NCBI RefSeq assembly: GCF_019976755.1 | Contig: NZ_AP023441.1 | Location: 2,291,501-2,355,500, forward strand | DNA: 64,000 nucleotides | Direction: 5' to 3' | Source: Nostoc sp. MS1 | GTDB taxonomy: Bacteria > Cyanobacteriota > Cyanobacteriia > Cyanobacteriales > Nostocaceae | In this document: piece after piece, positions 42,439 to 50,121 of the stretch | How positions within the stretch are numbered: the first letter of the stretch is position 1 | Layout of the letters: each line of letters opens with the position of its first letter | The notes under the pieces: model-generated | Database searches by the model: none | What the model was told of the DNA's origin: nothing | The model's input: only the letters and a program-made list of their open reading frames with translations | Program-made: the position numbers and the translations under genes

Positions 42439-43920
42439 ATGGCAGGCAATAACTTAAACGGATTAAACGGACGCAAATCCCGGACTGTAATTATTGAAAA
42501 AGAAGTGGTTGAGCCAGAAAAGCTCAATACAGCCACGATTGAAGCGCCAGTAAAAACACCAGAGACAGAAGCACCACAGGCAGAAACACCGGAGGAAATA
42601 AAAGAAACTCCCAAGAAATCCAAAAAGCCAATGAAGTTAATCTTGGCGGGTTTGGGTATAGGTGCGATCGCCGCAGGTGGATTTGGCTATCACTATTGGC
42701 AGTATGCTTCTACCCATCAAGAAACAGATAACGCGACTGTCGTCGGAAATATTCACCAAGTTAGCAGTAAAATACCTGGAACTATTGAGCAGGTATTGGT
42801 GAATGATAACCAAGTAGTACAACCAGGGCAATTGCTAGTCAAGCTTGATCCACGAGATTATCAAGTCAAGGTACAACAAGCGCAAGCATCATTGGAAAAT
42901 GCCCAGCGCCAAGCCCAAGCCGCCCAGGCAAATATTGCTCTATCCTCTGGAACTAGCACAGGTAAAACAGCCCAAGCCCAAGGTGATGTGAGTAGTGCTA
43001 CAGCTGCGATCGCCACAGCCCAAGCAGCCGTCAAAGAAGCCCAAGCTGGTATCCCAGCCGCTCAAGCAGAAGTCAAACTCGCCCAAGCTGGGATTCCTGC
43101 GGCCCAAGCGCAAGTAGCCCAAGCTAACGCTAACTTAGAAAAAGCCCAAGCTGATTTCAACCGCTACCAAAGCTTGTATCAAGAAGGAGCAATTCCCCGC
43201 CAACAGTTAGATACAGCTAGAGCCGCTTATGATGTAGCTGTAGCGCAAAAAAATGCGGCTTTACAAGGCGTAGAACAAGCCAGAGCCAGATTAGCATCGG
43301 CACAAGTTGGTGTAGCCAAAGCGCAATCGCAGTTAGCACAAGCCCAAGAAAACGTCACCAATGCCCAAGCTAAATTAGCCGCGTCTCAAGGTGGATTACA
43401 ACAAGCTACCGCCAGTGGACAGGATACCGCAGTTAAACGTAGCCAATATGAAGCTGCAAGAGCTGCGATCGCCCAAGCCCAAGCTTCGCTCAACGATGCA
43501 CAATTGCAGCTATCCTACACCAACATTACAGCCCCCAGTGCCGGACGGGTAGGTAAGAAAACGGCGGAAGTAGGGAACCGCATTCAAGCTGGAACCCCCT
43601 TAATGGCAATTGTGGACAACAATTATTGGCTAGTTGCCAACTTCAAAGAAACTCAACTAGAAAACATGCGGACAGGACAACCAGTAGAGATTAAGCTGGA
43701 TGCCTTCCCCCATCACACCTTTGCAGGTAGAGTTGATAGTATTTCTCCTGCATCTGGCGCACAATTTGCCCTTTTACCACCTGATAACGCTACGGGTAAC
43801 TTTACCAAAGTTGTCCAACGCATCCCAGTCAAGATAATTTTTGACCAAAAGAGTATCCAAGGATACGCCCCACGGATTACACCAGGGATGTCTGCTGAGG
43901 TTACTGTTGATGTTAAGTAA
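42439..43920 (+). CDS. EmrA-type HlyD-family adaptor
   Basis: A 493-residue membrane fusion protein with a Pro/Glu-rich cytoplasmic N terminus, one membrane helix (LILAGLGIGAIAAGGFGYHY) and periplasmic domains. The lipoyl half is YQETDNATVVG-type EmrA sequence (QETDNATVVGNIHQVSSKIP). The coiled-coil hairpin is long and built of repeated AQAGIPAAQA and AQA-x-x-x units. The tip reads RYQSLYQEGAIP, one residue off the R-x3-L-x6-S TolC-docking motif (Ser replaced by Pro). It pairs with the DHA2 permease at 45394 in an EmrAB-like pump. Confidence 0.9.
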   Translation: MAGNNLNGLNGRKSRTVIIEKEVVEPEKLNTATIEAPVKTPETEAPQAETPEEIKETPKKSKKPMKLILAGLGIGAIAAGGFGYHYWQYASTHQETDNATVVGNIHQVSSKIPGTIEQVLVNDNQVVQPGQLLVKLDPRDYQVKVQQAQASLENAQRQAQAAQANIALSSGTSTGKTAQAQGDVSSATAAIATAQAAVKEAQAGIPAAQAEVKLAQAGIPAAQAQVAQANANLEKAQADFNRYQSLYQEGAIPRQQLDTARAAYDVAVAQKNAALQGVEQARARLASAQVGVAKAQSQLAQAQENVTNAQAKLAASQGGLQQATASGQDTAVKRSQYEAARAAIAQAQASLNDAQLQLSYTNITAPSAGRVGKKTAEVGNRIQAGTPLMAIVDNNYWLVANFKETQLENMRTGQPVEIKLDAFPHHTFAGRVDSISPASGAQFALLPPDNATGNFTKVVQRIPVKIIFDQKSIQGYAPRITPGMSAEVTVDVK

Positions 43921-43925
43921 TGAAG

Positions 43926-44036
43926 TGAGGCAGTTGACAATTGACAGTTGTTATTTCCCACTTCCTGTTCTTCTCCTGGGAGGGGTTAGGGGTGGGTTTG
44001 TCCCTCGTTTCCCCCATCTTCACCACTCCTCGCCCT
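43926..44036. repeat. STRR-bearing gap in the efflux cluster
   Basis: gttgacaattgacagttg is followed by ttcttctcctgggaggggttaggggtgggt, ending at the ATG of the MFS gene. The frame of that gene can be extended through it but the residues are not family-like. Confidence 0.6.
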
Positions 44037-45314
44037 ATGAATCCAAAAACGTGGCTGCAACTACCGGCTTTCAGGTCAAAAAATTATCGACTGTTTTTTG
44101 CTGGTCAGGGAATTTCTCTGATTGGTACATGGATGACCCAACTAGCTACAGTTTGGCTAGTTTATCGCTTAACTAATTCCCCCTTAATGCTAGGGGTTGT
44201 AGGATTTACCAGCCAAATTCCTAGCTTCTTCCTCGCACCTTTTGGGGGAGTATTTGTTGATAGATTTTCGCGGTATCGTACCTTAATTGGGACGCAGATA
44301 TTAGCGATGTTTCAGTCGTTAGCGTTGGCTGTATTGACTTTGACTGGTGTGATTCAAATTTGGCACATTATAGTTTTAAGTTTAGTACAGGGTTTTATTA
44401 ACGCCTTAGATGCACCAGCTAGACAAGCGTTTGTACCTGAATTGGTGGAACGCCGAGAAGATTTAGCTAATGCGATCGCCATCAATTCAACTATGATTAA
44501 CGGGGCGCGATTAATCGGCCCAGCTATTGGTGGTTTGTTAATTGCTAGGGTTGGTGTAGCCTATTGTTTTTTAATTGATGGTTTGAGTTATATTGCCGTC
44601 ATCGCTGGCTTATTGGCAATGACAGTTAAGCCCTGGAAAGAGAATAAAGTTAATGGTAATCCTTTGCAGCAAGTTAAAGAAGGATTTATCTATGCTTTTA
44701 GCTTTCCACCAATCAGGGCAATTTTATTACTATCAACTTTAGTTAGTTTGATGGGGTTACAGAACACTATTCTCGTTCCTATTTTTGCCGAAACTATCCT
44801 CAAAGGTGGGGCGGAGAGTTTAGGATTTTTGATGGCAGCTTCGGGATTAGGTGCTTTATCTGGTGGGATTTATTTAGCCACACGTAAAACTATTTTAGGC
44901 ATTGGTAAATTAATTGCGATCGCTCCAGCAGTTTTAGGCGTTGGACTCATTGCTTTTGCTATTTCTAGATATCTACCCCTTTCGTTATTTACGATGTTAT
45001 TTGTTGGTTTAGGCACAATTTTACAGATAGCTGCCAGCAATACATTTTTGCAAACAATTGTGGAAGATGACAAGCGTGGTAGATTGATGAGCTTATATAC
45101 CATGTCATTTTTAGGCATGATACCTGTAGGTAACTTATTAGGTGGTGCATTAGCTAATCGTATCGGCGCTCCTAACACGTTAATTATTGATGGTATAGCT
45201 TGTATTGTTGGGTCTGTTCTTTTCTATAGGGAATTACCAACTTTGAGGAAGTTAGTAATGCCTTTGTATGAGAAAAAGGGAGTGATTGCAGCAGCGAAAA
45301 CAACTAGAGTCTGA
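44037..45314 (+). CDS. MFS transporter, EntS-like (MFS_3)
   Basis: A 425-residue transporter with about twelve helices. The start MNPKTWLQLPAFRSKNYRLF followed by FAGQGISLIGTWMTQLATVW is typical of MFS_3/EntS-like exporters, including the conserved cytoplasmic GVFVDRFSRYRTL between helices 2 and 3. Such proteins export siderophores or other metabolites. ATG 44037 was chosen; upstream in-frame codons lie in a repeat. It lies between the EmrA-type and EmrB-type genes, so it may be regulated with them. Confidence 0.88.
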   Translation: MNPKTWLQLPAFRSKNYRLFFAGQGISLIGTWMTQLATVWLVYRLTNSPLMLGVVGFTSQIPSFFLAPFGGVFVDRFSRYRTLIGTQILAMFQSLALAVLTLTGVIQIWHIIVLSLVQGFINALDAPARQAFVPELVERREDLANAIAINSTMINGARLIGPAIGGLLIARVGVAYCFLIDGLSYIAVIAGLLAMTVKPWKENKVNGNPLQQVKEGFIYAFSFPPIRAILLLSTLVSLMGLQNTILVPIFAETILKGGAESLGFLMAASGLGALSGGIYLATRKTILGIGKLIAIAPAVLGVGLIAFAISRYLPLSLFTMLFVGLGTILQIAASNTFLQTIVEDDKRGRLMSLYTMSFLGMIPVGNLLGGALANRIGAPNTLIIDGIACIVGSVLFYRELPTLRKLVMPLYEKKGVIAAAKTTRV

Positions 45315-45393
45315 TAGAGAGCGATTTATTGCTCATATTGATGATGGTAAAGGCTAAAGTCTTGTTATAAACTCTATAAGATTAATAAATGAT

Positions 45394-46989
45394 ATGAATA
45401 ATACAGACGCAATGCGTCAGGCAGGGAAAAATACTAATGTACCGCCAAATCATGTACCTTTTAGAACATGGGTTGGGGTTCTAGCTAGTATGCTGGGCGC
45501 ATTCATGGCGGTGTTAGATATTCAAATTACTAATGCTTCATTACAAGATATCCAAGCGAGTTTAGGCGCAACTTTAGAAGAAGGCTCTTGGATTTCTACT
45601 GCTTATTTAGTAGCAGAAATAATAGTTATACCTTTAACTGGTTGGTTATCAAGAGTATTTTCTCTACGCCGTTATTTATTAGTTAATACTGCTTTATTTA
45701 TATTCTTTTCGATCTGCTGTGCTTGGGCGTGGAACCTTAACTCCATGATTCTTTTCCGTGCCTTACAAGGCTTTTGTGGTGGGGTATTGATTCCTTCAGC
45801 AATGACGGTAGTTCTGACAAAATTGCCCCCAGCAAAGCAAGCAGTTGGATTAGCTGCATTTGCCATTACAGCAGTTTTTGCTCCATCTGTCGGCCCGACA
45901 TTAGGCGGTTGGTTAACGGAAAATTATGGTTGGGAATATAACTTTTATATTAACGTAGTTCCGGGAATATTAATGTTGGCTGGAATTTGGTATGGTATTG
46001 CCCAAGATAAACCCCAATTACAACTATTAAAACAGGGTGATTGGTGGGGGATTGGTTCTATGGCAATTGGCTTAGGTTCCCTGCAAGTTGTATTAGAAGA
46101 AGGTAGTCGTAAAGATTGGTTTGGTTCACAACTTATAGTCCGTTTGAGTATATTAGCAGCAATTTTCTTAACTCTATTTTTTATTATTGAATTAACTCGC
46201 AAGCAACCATTTATTAATTTGCGAATAATACGTTATCGTAACTTTGGTTTAGCGAGTATTGTAAATGTTTCTTTGGGTATAGGTTTATATGGTTCGATTT
46301 ATATTTTACCGTTATATCTTGCCCAAATTCAACAATATAATGCGTTGCAAATTGGGGAAGTTTTAATTTGGGCTGGTATGCCTCAATTATTGATTATTCC
46401 TTTTATTCCTAAATTGATGCAACGCATTGATGTCCGTTTTATGGTGGCCTTGGGGGTAACTTTATTTGCTATTAGTGCATTCATGAACTCAGGAATGACT
46501 AATCAAACAGGGTTAGACCAATTAAGGTGGTCGCAGCTTGTCAGAGCGATGGGACAACCTTTAATTATGGTTCCTTTAACCTCAGTTGCTACGACTGGTC
46601 TAGATCCTAAAGAAGCAGGTTCAGCCAGTGGTTTATTTAATATGATGCGAAATCTGGGCGGTTCTATGGGGATTGCTGTTTTAGCAACTTTATTAACTAA
46701 TAGAGAGCAATTTCACTCGAATAGATTAGGTGATGCAGTATCTTTGTACAATCCAGATACACAGCAACGCATCGAACAAATGACGCAATATTTTGTTAGT
46801 AGAGGTGCTGATTTAAGCACTGCGCAAAATCAGGCGATCGCATCCATATCAAATGTAGTCCGCCGCGAAGCTTATGTAATGGCATTTAATGATTGTTTTT
46901 ACTTTATTGGACTGGCTTTACTGCTAAGTGGTATCGCAGTTTTATTCTTCAAAAAAGTGAAAGCAACAGGTGGTGCTGTTGCCCACTAA
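45394..46989 (+). CDS. DHA2-family (EmrB-like) drug:H+ antiporter
   Basis: A 531-residue permease with 14 predicted helices. The DHA2 signature LGAFMAVLDIQITNASL in helix 1 carries the D-x-x-I-x-N-x-A motif, followed by EEGSWISTAYLVAEIIVIPL in helix 2 and GxRxxxG-like sequence at FRALQGFCGGVLIPSAM (motif C region). It pumps hydrophobic compounds across the inner membrane and would work with the EmrA-type adaptor two genes upstream and a TolC. The gene order adaptor, MFS_3, EmrB is unusual. Confidence 0.92.
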   Translation: MNNTDAMRQAGKNTNVPPNHVPFRTWVGVLASMLGAFMAVLDIQITNASLQDIQASLGATLEEGSWISTAYLVAEIIVIPLTGWLSRVFSLRRYLLVNTALFIFFSICCAWAWNLNSMILFRALQGFCGGVLIPSAMTVVLTKLPPAKQAVGLAAFAITAVFAPSVGPTLGGWLTENYGWEYNFYINVVPGILMLAGIWYGIAQDKPQLQLLKQGDWWGIGSMAIGLGSLQVVLEEGSRKDWFGSQLIVRLSILAAIFLTLFFIIELTRKQPFINLRIIRYRNFGLASIVNVSLGIGLYGSIYILPLYLAQIQQYNALQIGEVLIWAGMPQLLIIPFIPKLMQRIDVRFMVALGVTLFAISAFMNSGMTNQTGLDQLRWSQLVRAMGQPLIMVPLTSVATTGLDPKEAGSASGLFNMMRNLGGSMGIAVLATLLTNREQFHSNRLGDAVSLYNPDTQQRIEQMTQYFVSRGADLSTAQNQAIASISNVVRREAYVMAFNDCFYFIGLALLLSGIAVLFFKKVKATGGAVAH

Positions 46990-47058
46990 ATTTTGAAAAT
47001 TAGTAATAGGTAATCGGTCATAGGTAATGGGAAATTTTGACAAGTTGCAGGTGTTCAT

Positions 47059-47087
47059 ATCCCCGACTCTTTAAAAAAGTCCGGGAT
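47059..47087. terminator. Hairpin between convergent emrB-type and LytM genes
   Basis: ATCCCCGACT (47059-47068) and AGTCCGGGAT (47078-47087) pair with two mismatches around a T3A6-rich loop. Similar ATCCCCGACTT palindromes are common in these genomes. Confidence 0.5.
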
Positions 47088-47097
47088 CTATGACCTA

Positions 47098-47799
47098 TCA
47101 ATAACCAACATTACCGCTATTTTTTCCTGGTTGAATAATTACTTGTGATTGTTGAATGTTGACTCTTCCACGGACTCTAGCAACTTGTTGTTGAGAAAAC
47201 ATTTCTCGTAACACCATTGCCGGGTCTACATAGTTGTTAGCGTACTTTAAACCCCAATGCAGATGCGGCCCAGTTGTACGTCCGGTCATTCCTACTCTAC
47301 CTATTCTCGCTCCGGTAGGTATTATTTGACCTTCCCAAATTTGAATGCCACCTGCGCGGTCAATTAAAAAACGCCTACCATTGGCACTATCAACATATCC
47401 TTCCATGTGGCAATAGGTGTGTTCCCATTCACCTGATTTGATGACAACGTGCGTACCACAAGCAGTTTTATCACCTACTTTAATAACTGTCCCCGCCCAC
47501 CAATTACGAATATAGCTACCTTGGGGAGCAGCAATATCTAAGCCACTGTGAAATTCCCAACCATTACCGCCAGTAGCAGAAGGACGATAGCCAAAAGCAG
47601 AAGTATAAGATTGAAAGTTCTCTACAGGAAAAGAAGCTGCTAACCAACCATTACCACTTGTAGCTATTGTGTTGGATTGGGTTTCTCTGGCTATAACAAC
47701 TTCGGCTTTAGGGAATAGAGTCATAAAACCCAGAATATTTAAACCCAACGCTAAGAGTGTAGCTCCCGAAAGTGCTACTTTTCCCTGTCTATAAATCAT
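47098..47799 (-). CDS. Secreted M23 (LytM) peptidase
   Basis: A 233-residue peptidoglycan endopeptidase-type protein with an N-terminal hydrophobic signal (GATLLALGLNILGFMTLF). Zinc-site motifs are intact: HSGLDIAAPQG (HxxxD) and GPHLHWGL (HxH). Repeat-like Gln-rich C terminus (NIQQSQVIIQPGKNSG). It probably cleaves cross-links in the cell wall or activates amidases. ATG 47799 has GAGGAAT seven bases upstream, which decides the start over a longer frame. Confidence 0.9.
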   Translation of the reverse strand: MIYRQGKVALSGATLLALGLNILGFMTLFPKAEVVIARETQSNTIATSGNGWLAASFPVENFQSYTSAFGYRPSATGGNGWEFHSGLDIAAPQGSYIRNWWAGTVIKVGDKTACGTHVVIKSGEWEHTYCHMEGYVDSANGRRFLIDRAGGIQIWEGQIIPTGARIGRVGMTGRTTGPHLHWGLKYANNYVDPAMVLREMFSQQQVARVRGRVNIQQSQVIIQPGKNSGNVGY

Positions 47800-48287
47800 T
47801 ATTTTATTCCTCAAGCCACCTAGTACAATCAAGTCAAATTTCTATGAATTTTTAATGAAAAACAAATCAAAACTAATCACAAAATTTATATTTATCTGAT
47901 GCAGTAAATGGTTGTTTTTGGCTTACAGGAATTTTCATGTACGTATATACTGAAAAATTTCTACATATTTAGTCAAATAGCTTAAGATATAAAGGTCTAA
48001 GCTGTCAATTTTATCTCAATTAATTGTTCTATAAGCTGTTAAAAAACGTTTAGCAACAGGACGTTAGTTATGTAAAATACAATGTTTATGCTAAATACTT
48101 ACGCATCTACGTAGTTGAGTCACAAGTTATAGCGAAAACATTTAAGATAGTACTTCAGGAGGCTTATTTCAAAAGATAGTTGCCAATTACTCAAAATATT
48201 GTTAGTTTTTATGCTTAAAATTGCTGAATATGTCGATTGACCTCAGACCAAGTGTCAAGGCGACGATTTGCAGGACGACCTCAAGCC
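47800..48287. other. Intergenic region, divergent promoters
   Basis: About 490 bp, AT-rich, between the LytM gene and a membrane-protein gene. No NtcA-type palindrome or terminator was found. It holds the promoters of both genes but none could be called. Confidence 0.35.
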
Positions 48288-48674
48288 ATGCTGACTGAAA
48301 TTTTCCCTTTCTCTTTTAAATTGAATACGATCGCCATCGCCGGAGCAAGTTTATGGTCTTTGGCGCTATATCTAGGTTTTTTCCCGGTGAGCGAATGGGT
48401 AATCGAACAACTCAACCGTTGGTTTAACTTTGCCGAGCGATCGCTGTATACCAGTAACACAGAATTTGAAAAAACTCGCAAAGCTAGAGAAGCCCAAAAC
48501 GCCTTTTACGCCTCACTATTTAGTATTGTGCCGTTTCTTTTGATTGGCAGCCTATGCAATTGGGGTGTGGAAATTAGCTTAGGGCGTAGTTGGGCTATCA
48601 GCATGGGCTTACTAGCCTGTATGGGTTGCGGCATTTATGAACTAGGAAGGCGTGATGGGCAATCTCCAGATTAA
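48288..48674 (+). CDS. Membrane protein of unknown function, 3' end replaced by an IS
   Basis: A 128-residue protein with membrane helices near residues 12-30 (IAIAGASLWSLALYLGFF) and two more in the second half (ASLFSIVPFLLIGSLCNW and WAISMGLLACMGCGIYEL). No family recognised. The frame opens at TTG 48237, but ATG 48288 is preferred. The TAA stop at 48672-48674 is formed by the TA target base pair plus the first base of the IS630 element; without it the frame would run about 22 codons further into the sequence at 49847. The protein may thus be shortened or re-ended. Confidence 0.6.
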   Translation: MLTEIFPFSFKLNTIAIAGASLWSLALYLGFFPVSEWVIEQLNRWFNFAERSLYTSNTEFEKTRKAREAQNAFYASLFSIVPFLLIGSLCNWGVEISLGRSWAISMGLLACMGCGIYELGRRDGQSPD

Positions 48675-48749
48675 GTAGAACAAGGTGAAAAAACCAAAGT
48701 GTGTAAAGATAAGTAAATACATAAATGTGTCTACCAAGGTAACAGGGAT

Positions 48750-49232
48750 ATGGGCAGCCGTTTAAGGGTATTTCTGACTCCTAAGCAAGATAAAATTTTG
48801 TTCAACCTGAGAACGGCAGATGTACCCCAGAAAGTGAAAGACCGAGCCGAAGTGATCAGATTAAGCGCACATGGTTGGTACGTAGAGAAGATAGCAGATC
48901 ACTTTGACTGGACTGCCCAAACAGTAAGAGAAGTTTTGCATAGATGGGAAAAACAAGGTCTAGAAGGACTGTGGGAGAAAGCAGGGCGGGGAGGAAAATC
49001 AAGGTGGGCAGAAGCTGACATGGCGTTCTTAGAAAAATGCTTGGAGCAAGAACCACGTACATATAATAGTGTTCAATTAGCCCAAAAATTAGAGCAAGAA
49101 CGCTCCGTGAAATTGAGTCCTGACTGGTTAAGGCAGGTACTCAAAAAAAGGGGGTCATTTGGAAGCGAACTAGAAAAAGCCACAAAGGAAAGCAAGACAA
49201 AGTATTGCAGCAAATCAAACAGGCAGACTTAG
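48750..49232 (+). CDS. IS630 transposase, OrfA, copy 2
   Basis: A 160-residue DNA-binding half identical in protein sequence to OrfA of copy 1. Helix-turn-helix units are at IADHFDWTAQTVREVLHRW and around LSPDWLRQVLKKRG. The frame changes at the A7G5 tract at 49143-49154, after which the IS630-conserved sequence continues in the -1 frame. Confidence 0.85.
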   Translation: MGSRLRVFLTPKQDKILFNLRTADVPQKVKDRAEVIRLSAHGWYVEKIADHFDWTAQTVREVLHRWEKQGLEGLWEKAGRGGKSRWAEADMAFLEKCLEQEPRTYNSVQLAQKLEQERSVKLSPDWLRQVLKKRGSFGSELEKATKESKTKYCSKSNRQT

Positions 49233-49804
49233 AGATGTTGGAATTATCTGCTGCTGCTGGAGAAATCGATTTAAAGTATATGGATGAATCAGGGTTTTGT
49301 GCCTGGAGTGAACCCAGTTACAGTTACTACTTCCGAGGTCAGCAAAAACGCCTGGAGCAGAGTAAGCGTCGGGGTCGAAGGTTAAGTATTATTGGGTTTC
49401 TTCAACCCCTAATTAGTTTTGTGTACGGTCTAGTGATTGGTGGCGTTTCACGCAAATCCTATATTCAAATGATGGAGCTTGAAGCACTTGAAGCCCAAAA
49501 AGCAGGTCGTATCAGAGTCATCGTTCAGGACAACGGCCCGATACATCGGTGCAAAGAAGTTCAGCAATTATGGACAAAGTGGGAAGAGATGGGTTTGTAC
49601 ATCTTCTTTTTACCTAAATATTGCTCAGAGATGAATCCAATTGAATTGGAGTGGCAACACCTGAAAAAAAATGAACTAGCTTCTCAAAGTTTTGAGGATG
49701 AATTAGACCTTGCCTATGCTGTCATTGATGGAGTTCAAAATAGAGGAGAAAAGGGAAACTACAGTACGCAACGTGTAAAATTTAACTCTTATTCTTCTGC
49801 TTAA
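49145..49804 (+). CDS. IS630 transposase, OrfB, copy 2
   Basis: The catalytic half with the DDE residues in LKYMDESGF, VIVQDNGPIH and EMNPIELEWQHLK. It is identical to copy 1 up to about the YIQMMELEA segment, then differs (for example LEAQKAG for AEAKQSG, ASQSFED for ASKTFDD). No start codon of its own is convincing, so expression as an OrfAB fusion by slippage on A7G5 is likely. Confidence 0.85.
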   Translation, partial: KKGVIWKRTRKSHKGKQDKVLQQIKQADLEMLELSAAAGEIDLKYMDESGFCAWSEPSYSYYFRGQQKRLEQSKRRGRRLSIIGFLQPLISFVYGLVIGGVSRKSYIQMMELEALEAQKAGRIRVIVQDNGPIHRCKEVQQLWTKWEEMGLYIFFLPKYCSEMNPIELEWQHLKKNELASQSFEDELDLAYAVIDGVQNRGEKGNYSTQRVKFNSYSSA

Positions 49805-49889
49805 TTCTTTGTTACATACTTATAAATTTTCTCCACGACTTACTTACCCGTTTTTATATCATCAAGTATTGTCTCTATGCTTTCATCCA

Positions 49890-50071
49890 CTACAGGATAA
49901 AAAAAGGAAATAGTTCATCCTGCCAAATACGAGCTTTTCCCTGTAAGCCTAAATCAATAGTTTTCATAGTTATTCAATTCCCCAAGCTTTTCTCCAATTT
50001 TTATTAAAATCTTCTGGATAAGCCTTAATTACTTCGGGATGATACAAGCTGTACGGTGAAACACCATATAC
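49890..50071 (-). pseudogene. Relic of a small two-frame gene
   Basis: On the minus strand, VYGVSPYSLYHPEVIKAYPE continues as DFNKNWRKAWGIE and stops at 49970, but a TAA lies directly upstream and no start exists. Three bases later a 25-codon frame (MKTIDLGLQGKARIWQDEL..) begins at 49967. The sequence has protein-like character but only as truncated remains; the arrangement of two short coupled frames recalls toxin-antitoxin pairs. No family was recognised. Confidence 0.4.
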
Positions 50072-50121
50072 TTAAAAATGTGAAATTTTTGCAGAAAGTA
50101 TCAAAAAGCTCTATTCAAAAA

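Larger units (their letters stand above)
48672..49846 (+). mobile_element. IS630-family insertion sequence, copy 2 (1175 bp)
   Basis: Same length and same ends as copy 1: TAAGTAGAACAAGGTGAAAA at the left and the complement TAAGTAAGTCGTGGAGAAAA at the right, with TA at each edge. The left half is nearly identical to copy 1, while the right half differs by many scattered substitutions. It is inserted in the 3' end of the preceding gene. Confidence 0.9.
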
